Assembly (NCBI GenBank): GCA_965279195.1 | Contig: CBDIHP010000036.1 | Span: forward strand, 1 to 64,000 | Origin: CBDIHP01 sp965279195 | GTDB taxonomy: Bacteria; Planctomycetota; Planctomycetia; Isosphaerales; Isosphaeraceae | Direction of reading: 5' to 3' | DNA: 64,000 nt | Shown here: positions 59,011 to 64,000 of the stretch, in pieces | Layout of the letters: every line of letters begins with the position of its first letter | Position numbering within the stretch: the stretch's first letter is position 1 | The notes under the pieces: model-generated | What the model was told of the DNA's origin: nothing | The model's database searches: none | The model's input: the letters and a program-made list of their open reading frames with translations, nothing else | Translations under genes and position numbers: made by a program

Positions 59011-60351
59011 CTAAACGATAAAAAATGTCATCATCAGGGCGTCGAGTGCATCCGGACTGTGACCGATCGCAGACTTGACCGAATCCTTGGACTCCAACTT
59101 GACCTTGCCCTGGTCATCGTTCGCGAGGCGGAGTGCGAGGAGTGCCTGACGGACCTGGGCGGCGATCGGCTTGGGGATCGCGAAATCGTCGCTCTTGTCG
59201 CCCCGGACCGGATTCAGGCGTCTCGACAGGCGATGGGCGCAGGCGGAACGTGCATTGACGCCCAGGTCCCCGCCGGAGCCCGCCCCGAGGTAGGGCGTGG
59301 CGTGGATGCCGTGCAGTTTCAAGTTGTCGCCGAATCCGAAGCCGATCCCGCCCGCGTCATAGACGATCCTCGATCCGGGGATCTGGTGGTCATGGGCGAG
59401 CCGGGCGACGATCTTGGCGAGGTCATCGAACGACCACTGACCTTGCTGGAGCAGGCAAACGCCGTTCTCGTCCCGGAGGCAGTAGGCGGATTTGTCCTGA
59501 CCGGTGGGCGTGGCGAGGTCGACGGCGAGGACCTTCTTACCCTTGGGCGAATGCGGGGTCTTCTCGGCTAGGTCGAGCCATGACGGGTGGACCAGGGCGT
59601 TGAAACTCGCCTCGGGGAATTCTCCCAGGACGTGGGCTTGCCAGTACGGCGAACCTTCTCCGTAGACCGATCGGATACGATTGATCCACTTGCCGTCCGC
59701 TCGACCGTCCGGGCTCGACTCAAGGTCGATATGCGGGCTTTCCAGGGAACTGATTTGGATCGTGTTGGCGACGGGATTCCGGGCGAGGTCGTAGAAACCT
59801 CCCTCCGGATACAGCGGATTACCCAGCGCGAGGAGTTTCCAAGGATTCGTAGACCAGATGCCCTCCCAGACCTCGGCGGATATGCCGCTCGCCTCGTCTA
59901 TGATCCATATCAACCGCTCGCCGTGCCTGCCCGACATCCGTTCGATGGAGTCGCTGGACCAACCTTTCGCGGACCAGCCGTCATCGAGTTCGAGGCGTTG
60001 CGGATTCGATTTAATCTCGACATCGAGTCTGTTGAGGAGTTCGGACCGGTTGAATGCCTTCCTGACCTCGGACCAGAGCACGTCGGCGAGGAGTTCGTTG
60101 GATGGTGCGGTGCTCAGGACCCGGCAGTACGGGAAGCAGAGGGTCGCCCAGAGAAGCAATCCGGACGCGGCGAAACTCTTGCCGACGCCGTTGCCGGTCT
60201 GGGCGACGGTGATTGCGTTGTCGCGGAAACTCTCGGCGATCTCGACCTGACGAGACCAATAGGGTCCGCGACCGAGGACGATTTCGTTGAACGCGACCGG
60301 ATCGTCCTGGAAATCGATCAGGAGATCGAGGATTTCCGATTCGTCGCTCAC
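59011..60351 (-). CDS. terL: Terminase large subunit
   Basis: A 446-aa packaging motor. ATPase Walker A GNGVGKS (53-59) is in the TerL style, Walker B LIWIIDEAS (Asp152, Glu153), and the RNase H-like nuclease has VLAVDLATP (Asp278) and IVYDAGGIGFGFGD (Asp332). It works with the portal and the small subunit encoded just before it (4-bp overlap). Confidence 0.92.
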   Translation of the reverse strand: MSDESEILDLLIDFQDDPVAFNEIVLGRGPYWSRQVEIAESFRDNAITVAQTGNGVGKSFAASGLLLWATLCFPYCRVLSTAPSNELLADVLWSEVRKAFNRSELLNRLDVEIKSNPQRLELDDGWSAKGWSSDSIERMSGRHGERLIWIIDEASGISAEVWEGIWSTNPWKLLALGNPLYPEGGFYDLARNPVANTIQISSLESPHIDLESSPDGRADGKWINRIRSVYGEGSPYWQAHVLGEFPEASFNALVHPSWLDLAEKTPHSPKGKKVLAVDLATPTGQDKSAYCLRDENGVCLLQQGQWSFDDLAKIVARLAHDHQIPGSRIVYDAGGIGFGFGDNLKLHGIHATPYLGAGSGGDLGVNARSACAHRLSRRLNPVRGDKSDDFAIPKPIAAQVRQALLALRLANDDQGKVKLESKDSVKSAIGHSPDALDALMMTFFIV

Positions 60352-60857
60352 TGTCCTCCCTGTTGACCGGTCTGGTCGGGGGGCGTGAGTTCGACGTGGA
60401 TGATCTTGCCGCCCTCGCTTGCGGTCCTGGCGAGTGCCCGGCGTGTCTCGACCTGTTCGCGGGCGAGTCTGGCGAGTTCCTTGGCGGAGAGTTTCTTGTC
60501 CTGCTCAATCCCGAGTTTGACCTCAGATTTCCGACCCCAGTTGGCGGAGTCGGACCGCTCCAGCACGAAATAGGCAGGTGCGGGGTTGATTGTCTTATCC
60601 ACAGTTGCGTTATTGAGTACGTCGATCCAGAATTCCTTGGCTTCTGCCCGCGCCTTCTTTACTGCCCTGGAAAAATCTTCGTAAGGCGATTCGCCTTGCT
60701 CGCCGCGATTCATCCAATCAAGGAAGGTCGTGGAGTGCAATTCGGCGAGGTCGCACGCCGTGGAAACCGGTAGCGATTTCCGGATCTTGCTGCACAAGAA
60801 GTCTTGCAATTCAGGGGTTAACTTCGTGGGTCTCCCACGCCCTTGTTGTTCGTCCAT
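60348..60857 (-). CDS. terS: Terminase small subunit
   Basis: A 169-aa DNA-recognition subunit. RGRPTKLTPELQDFLCSKIRKSLPVSTACDLAELHSTTFLDWMNRGE (about 6-52) is the HTH typical of TerS proteins, followed by a helical oligomerisation region and an acidic/Gln-rich tail for TerL contact. ATG at 60857 is chosen; a longer frame runs into the divergent gene region. First gene of the head operon. Confidence 0.85.
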   Translation of the reverse strand: MDEQQGRGRPTKLTPELQDFLCSKIRKSLPVSTACDLAELHSTTFLDWMNRGEQGESPYEDFSRAVKKARAEAKEFWIDVLNNATVDKTINPAPAYFVLERSDSANWGRKSEVKLGIEQDKKLSAKELARLAREQVETRRALARTASEGGKIIHVELTPPDQTGQQGGQ

Positions 60858-60903
60858 GCAACTATCTAGGGAGTTTCTCGGGGATTTTGCCTTATATAAA
60901 AGC

Positions 60904-61578
60904 ATGCATGAAACAATATTGACGAGAGATGGCGAGGGTTTGGGGGCGGATCTGGTCTTGGTGCGAGAATTGGGCTACGCCTATCAGCGAGACCGGTCCA
61001 AGTCGGTGCCGTATGATGCGGGCTATTTCGAGAAGTATCGAAATTACGAAGGGTCGGAGATCGCGGTCAAATTGAACGAGTTCAGGACGGCGATCACGGA
61101 GAAGTACTGCCGGAAGATCCTCGATGTCGGGATCGGGTCGGGCGAATTCATCAAGTCGAGCCGGATACCTGCTTGGGGGACCGATATCAATGAGGTCGCG
61201 ATCCGGTGGTTGATAGACCAAGAGAAGTTCATCGACCTGGCGGAGGGATTGCCGACCTGGCTCGATGGCGTGTGCTGCTGGGATGTGCTCGAACACCTAC
61301 CGTCGCCCACGCAGTTCTTGAGGAAGTTCCACGTTGGGCAATACCTATTCGTGTCGATCCCGATCTTCGACGGTTTGACGATCGTACCGCAGTCCAAGCA
61401 CTACAGACCGGACGAGCACTATTGGTATTTCACCGCCTGGGGATTGGCTCGATACGTGGAGACGCAAGGATTCAGGTTGTTCGAGACATCATGGGCGGAG
61501 ACCAGGGCGGGGCGCGAGGGGATCGGCTCGTTCGTCTTCCGCAAGACCTTCGACCCCGCCCTGGGGACGGCTCGATAG
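60904..61578 (+). CDS. Class I SAM-dependent methyltransferase of the prophage
   Basis: A 224-aa methyltransferase with motif I KILDVGIGSGEFI (about 69-81), TDIN acidic loop and CCWDVLEHLPSP (about 120-132), similar to UbiG/Tellurite-type small-molecule methyltransferases. It is oriented away from terS, with only 46 bp between the starts, so both must share a short divergent promoter region. It could modify a metabolite, a cell-wall sugar or phage product; no DNA-methylase motif (DPPY/NPPY) is seen. Confidence 0.8.
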   Translation: MHETILTRDGEGLGADLVLVRELGYAYQRDRSKSVPYDAGYFEKYRNYEGSEIAVKLNEFRTAITEKYCRKILDVGIGSGEFIKSSRIPAWGTDINEVAIRWLIDQEKFIDLAEGLPTWLDGVCCWDVLEHLPSPTQFLRKFHVGQYLFVSIPIFDGLTIVPQSKHYRPDEHYWYFTAWGLARYVETQGFRLFETSWAETRAGREGIGSFVFRKTFDPALGTAR

Positions 61579-61626
61579 ACGGCTTGTGGTCGTGGCGATT
61601 GCTCATGCTTGCCGTCCCCAGGGCGG
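61557..61626. repeat. Perfect 16-bp inverted repeat across the methyltransferase stop
   Basis: CCGCCCTGGGGACGGC (61557-61572) and GCCGTCCCCAGGGCGG (61611-61626) are exact complements, separated by 38 bp. The left arm is inside the gene's last codons. May act as a terminator or recombination site. Confidence 0.75.
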
Positions 61627-61863
61627 CGGCTCTTGTTGCGTCCAGATGGCTTCCCTGGCGATGCCGACGACCTCCTCTGTCCCACCCGACATGACCGAAC
61701 GCCCATCGCCCATCGTGACGCCATCCTGATTGGTCTGCTTGGTGGGGACGGGGAGATGTCGCCGATGCGGTCGCTCCGATGGCGGTCTGCCCCGCAGTGT
61801 CTTTTGGCTCGGCATCGTGCCTCGCATCCGTTGTCTCGGGGATGAATACGGTCGGGACCGGGC

Positions 61864-61898
61864 GAACATCACGCCGTCATCGTGACGGCATGACGTTC
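61864..61898. repeat. Short palindrome, operator-like
   Basis: GAACATCACGCCGTCA and TGACGGCATGACGTTC (three-base gap) are complements with two mismatches, giving a compact 35-bp dyad suitable for a dimeric regulator. Confidence 0.6.
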
Positions 61899-61932
61899 GA
61901 CGATCCGGTCCCTGGAGGAAGTGGCGTGTTGG

Positions 61933-61987
61933 CAAAACGGGCACTGCGTCCCGATAGATCGTGGGGGACTTCGTGCCCGTTTTGTTT
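61933..61987 (+). terminator. Terminator-like hairpin
   Basis: CAAAACGGGCAC (61933-61944) pairs exactly with GTGCCCGTTTTG (61973-61984) and is followed by TTT; the long 28-base loop contains further pairing (GTCCC/GGGAC). Confidence 0.5.
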
Positions 61988-62256
61988 GGCGAAGGAGGAG
62001 GGTTGGAAGGGGGTACGCGGCGTGAGACGCTCACGTTGTTCGCTTATCTGATTATGTATTAATGTGCTGATCCGACCGTGTTGATTTTGCGCCACATGAT
62101 TTGGTCTAAGTCGTTATTTTACTAGGTCTTAATAGCGATTTTTGGTATATTTTACCTGTCGGTTGAGGGTTCAATCGATGTGGGAATCGGCAGGGGTAGC
62201 AGCCCGTCGGAGCCCGCAAAAATTGCAAATCGTCATCGGCTACAAAGGAGCCTAAG

Positions 62257-62463
62257 ATGACATTGGTCCCGGCGTATGGGCGCGACTACACCAGCAAGGC
62301 GGCGGTCCAGAAGGACTTCGACGCGAACCTCGATTTCCTGTCGGCGGGGTACGGCGGGCGGGGGTACGTCACGAAGGCGGAGTTGAGGTCGATGGGCATC
62401 CCGACCGTGAACGTCCGCTACAAGAAGAACACGCAGGTTTGCGTTCTCAAGACCACCGACTGA
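62257..62463 (+). CDS. Small phage protein with YGRDYxSK motif
   Basis: A 68-aa protein, MTLVPAYGRDYTSKAAVQKDFDANLDFLSAGYGG..., of a type I recall from phages and planctomycete genomes, with AYGRDYxSK and a C-terminal VNVRYKKNTQV. ATG follows AAAGGAGC by 7 bases. Function unknown; the short basic beta structure suggests a small binding protein. Precedes the sigma-like gene. Confidence 0.75.
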   Translation: MTLVPAYGRDYTSKAAVQKDFDANLDFLSAGYGGRGYVTKAELRSMGIPTVNVRYKKNTQVCVLKTTD

Positions 62464-62471
62464 AATGAGGC

Positions 62472-62506
62472 GGGGCTTTGGTGGGGTAGCAGCCCACCAA
62501 AGCCCC
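62472..62506. terminator. Perfect 14-bp stem-loop between the 68-aa gene and the sigma-like gene
   Basis: GGGGCTTTGGTGGG (62472-62485) pairs with CCCACCAAAGCCCC (62493-62506), loop GTAGCAG. The loop sequence GGGGTAGCAGCCC also occurs upstream at 62193-62205. Could be a terminator or a regulatory RNA element. Confidence 0.7.
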
Positions 62507-62540
62507 TTGTCTTCTCACCCCAAAGGAAGATGAGACGACC

Positions 62541-63077
62541 ATGAGCGAGCATAACCTCAACTGGTCAGAGATTCGAGACCGCTTCTGCGCCGAGTTCTTG
62601 CCCGTCCTCAACAACGCCTGTCGGAAGGCGTTCGCCGGGGAGCCCGCGATCAAGCGGGAATCGGCTGGGGAGGAACTGGTCATGTCGGGCTGGGTCCTGT
62701 GGAGGAAGTGTTTCCGAGCCCGGCGAGACCCGCACGAGGTCGGCTTGGAGCGGATGGCGCATTTCCTCATCCGCAAGATCCAGATCAAGCGGTTCGCACA
62801 GCAGTTCTCCAGCGGCAAGAAGGATCCTTTGACCCACGCCGAACCCTTGCCGCCCACCATCGAGGCGACCCAGGCATCGCCCGTCGATCGTGCCGCCCAC
62901 CGTGTCGACTTCGCGGAGTGGTTCGGGCGGCTCGAATTGAAGGAGCAACTGTTGATCCAAGGATTGATCCTCGGGCATTCGGTCAGCGACCTGTCGGAGA
63001 AACTCAAGATCCCGGTCTCACGGATTAACAAGATCCGATTGGAACTGGCGACCGGCTACGAACTTCGCGGAGAGTGA
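62541..63077 (+). CDS. Sigma-70-like or sigma-region-4-containing phage regulator
   Basis: A 178-aa protein. The first half has helix patterns like sigma region 2 (AGEELVMSGWVLWRKCFRARRDPHEVGLERMAHFLIRKIQIKRFAQQF). The C-terminal half ends in LELKEQLLIQGLILGHSVSDLSEKLKIPVSRINKIRLEL (about 133-171), a region-4-type helix-turn-helix. Length suits ECF-type sigma factors. It lies in the right-hand rightward set and could direct late phage transcription; promoter preference is unknown. Confidence 0.7.
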   Translation: MSEHNLNWSEIRDRFCAEFLPVLNNACRKAFAGEPAIKRESAGEELVMSGWVLWRKCFRARRDPHEVGLERMAHFLIRKIQIKRFAQQFSSGKKDPLTHAEPLPPTIEATQASPVDRAAHRVDFAEWFGRLELKEQLLIQGLILGHSVSDLSEKLKIPVSRINKIRLELATGYELRGE

Positions 63078-63279
63078 GATGATGCCCTGGGGTGAGTGCA
63101 TGGGTGCACTTGCCTCGGGGCGGTCTGACGCCTTCGAGCACCACCGCCCCGTTGGGACGGCAATGCAGAGGGGGCATCCATGCCCACACAAGACGCTCGG
63201 CATCGTGCCTCGCGATTGCGTGCTTGACTTGATGTACAGGCGTTCGTCATGATGTGGTCCCAATACTGGAGGACCACAC
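63078..63279. other. Intergenic region with a small hairpin
   Basis: No gene. AGTGCA-TGGG-TGCACT (63096-63111) is a short perfect hairpin, and the repeat of CTCGGCATCGTGCCTCGC lies at 63196-63213. Confidence 0.5.
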
Positions 63280-63522
63280 ATGGCGACGATTCAGCATTTT
63301 CACGACGGCAAGCGGTACACGATCGAGTTCCCGGGCGACGTGAGGGTGGTCCGGTCGAAGAAGATCGGCGAGGGGATGATCTGGTTGGGGCTCCCCAATG
63401 GGCGAGAGGAGCCGATCTTCGAGGAGCCGGGCGAATTGCTCGTGTCGCTGGCTCGTGAGGGTCGCTGGGGATTGAGGATCGTTTCTGTGGACGGGGAAGA
63501 AGTGTCGCCGATCCGGGCTTGA
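63280..63522 (+). CDS. Small phage protein, unknown
   Basis: An 80-aa protein, MATIQHFHDGKRYTIEFPGDVRVVRSKKIGEGMIWLGLPNGREEPIFEEPGELLVSLAREGRWGLRIVSVDGEEVSPIRA, with a regular strand pattern, likely a small beta-barrel or SH3-like fold. A GGAGG site is 12 bases upstream of ATG. No known family. Confidence 0.65.
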   Translation: MATIQHFHDGKRYTIEFPGDVRVVRSKKIGEGMIWLGLPNGREEPIFEEPGELLVSLAREGRWGLRIVSVDGEEVSPIRA

Positions 63523-63668
63523 TGGGTGGAGGTGGTGGACCCGGTCCGATTCTGTTTGCCGCCCGGCGGGCGGGATACGCTCACTCCGTTCTCTCGGTCG
63601 GAAGGGAGCGATATTTTTTTGGTGAGTCGAGAGCCGATCTAATCCCCCCCTAGACTCGGAACCCTAGC

Positions 63669-64000
63669 ATGATGACGCAACGACCGCAGAACATGTGCAC
63701 CACTTGTTTTTACCAGTGGCAGCCCAGGGGACATGATGTCTCCCCGAAATGTCCAAATTGCGGTGCCAGGACAACCACGACGGTCTTCGCCTACAATCTT
63801 GAACGGTTTCTCGCCCTGATCGTGATGTTGATACGGACCCTGATCTTCCCGATCACGGGTCCGATCATGCTGATCGGCTGGGGGTTGCCGTATCTGTTCA
63901 AGGGGCTGAATCGGCTCCGATTGCTGCTGGTCCGGTTCGGGCGTTGGCTATATCCGAGGTTGCTCGACCTCGGATACTGGCTGCGTATGAAGTTGGTCGA
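63669..64000 (+). CDS. Zinc-ribbon membrane protein, partial
   Basis: Open from ATG at 63669 to the window edge, at least 110 residues. It starts with CTTCFYQWQPRGHDVSPKCPNCG, a CxxC...CxxC zinc ribbon, and is followed by two hydrophobic segments (LERFLALIVMLIRTLIFPITGPIMLIGWGLPYLF). The real C-terminus lies outside the window. Function unknown. Confidence 0.7.
   Translation, partial: MMTQRPQNMCTTCFYQWQPRGHDVSPKCPNCGARTTTTVFAYNLERFLALIVMLIRTLIFPITGPIMLIGWGLPYLFKGLNRLRLLLVRFGRWLYPRLLDLGYWLRMKLV

Larger units (their letters stand above)
61579..62256. other. Gene-free prophage control region with several stem-loops
   Basis: About 680 bp with no clear gene. Stem-loops: the 16-bp repeat at 61557-61626; an imperfect one at 61864-61898 (GCCGTCA-TCG-TGACGGC core); and CAAAACGGGCAC (61933-61944) with GTGCCCGTTTTG (61973-61984), terminator-like with TTT after it. 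CTCGGCATCGTGCCTCGC at 61808-61825 recurs at 63196-63213. The 62040-62160 stretch is AT-rich, likely with a rightward promoter. Confidence 0.6.
37576..64000. mobile_element. Prophage (left part), tailed-phage type
   Basis: The region begins at a tRNA half and integrase and continues through a full head-tail morphogenesis set (TerS, TerL, portal, scaffold, coat, connectors, tail tube, chaperones, tape measure, fibre). Base composition and gene spacing differ from the host DNA, with an AT-rich stretch at 39.2-43.7 kb. Lysis, replication and repressor genes and the right attachment site are not in the window. Confidence 0.92.

Noticed and set aside
61603..62034. 143-codon minus-strand frame
   Set aside because: Spans the stem-loops and repeats, has Arg/Pro/Ser-rich composition and no good start signal; possible but not supported.
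1..64000. CRISPR arrays
   Set aside because: No series of equal repeats with equal-length spacers; the collagen gene's repeats are coding.

Overview
The window looks like chromosome from a planctomycete, most likely Isosphaeraceae-like. The evidence is very high GC in the left part, a PEP-CTERM/HAF-repeat secreted protein, several small membrane-anchored proteins of a type common in planctomycetes, and many short monocistronic units separated by GC-rich palindromes. The taxonomic call is inference; no rRNA or other decisive marker is present. About 37.6 kb is host chromosome and the remaining 26 kb is the left part of a tailed-phage prophage that runs off the right edge.

Host part. Positions 1-4782 hold a late menaquinone-type cluster: UbiE/MenG methyltransferase, UbiX flavin prenyltransferase, an SDR and a UbiA-type prenyltransferase on the minus strand, with a UbiD decarboxylase diverging from them. 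The UbiA gene is cut by the left edge and carries a one-base frameshift in a run of six G. Next come an AAA ATPase, a secreted CehA/McbA-type PHP protein, an AsmA-like protein, a lipoprotein, apt, two tandem Cys-X5-Arg phosphatase-like membrane proteins, small anchored proteins, a VOC protein, and a methyltransferase plus GT2 glycosyltransferase pair. These are followed by a small protein plus HNH endonuclease pair, an RND-type adaptor, an M48 protease, FtsK, and the housekeeping genes rpoZ, gmk, yicC, secG, tpiA and aroF. The host part ends with a PEP-CTERM protein, an alpha/beta hydrolase, a DMFase-beta-like secreted protein and an acidic protein.

Intergenic DNA of the host part is rich in inverted repeats. 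Three 120-150 bp elements (33673-33816, 34913-35053, 37404-37524) share GGAGTGCGG-type termini. A separate element at 10849-11014 has perfect 30-bp arms.

Prophage. A 3' half of a tRNA-Ile(GAU) gene at 37576-37627, directly beside a tyrosine recombinase, marks the attachment site. Three paralogous membrane-anchored proteins follow, two of them behind an identical 47-bp promoter/leader. An AT-rich stretch with two unknown genes and a possible structured RNA comes next. The long leftward structural operon, read from right to left, encodes TerS, TerL, portal, scaffold, P22/HK97-type coat, tRNA-Pro(UGG), a glycosyltransferase-9-like protein, a collagen-like fibre, connector and neck proteins, tail tube, tail chaperones, a short tape measure and tip proteins. 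To the right of terS, rightward genes encode a methyltransferase, a 68-aa phage protein, a sigma-like factor, an 80-aa protein and a zinc-ribbon membrane protein. No lysis, repressor or replication gene is visible, so those must lie beyond position 64000.

The least explained parts are the repeated membrane-protein array behind the integrase, the collagen-fibre/glycosyltransferase/tRNA block, the AT-rich non-coding stretch near 43.4 kb, and the sigma-factor region with its stem-loops.
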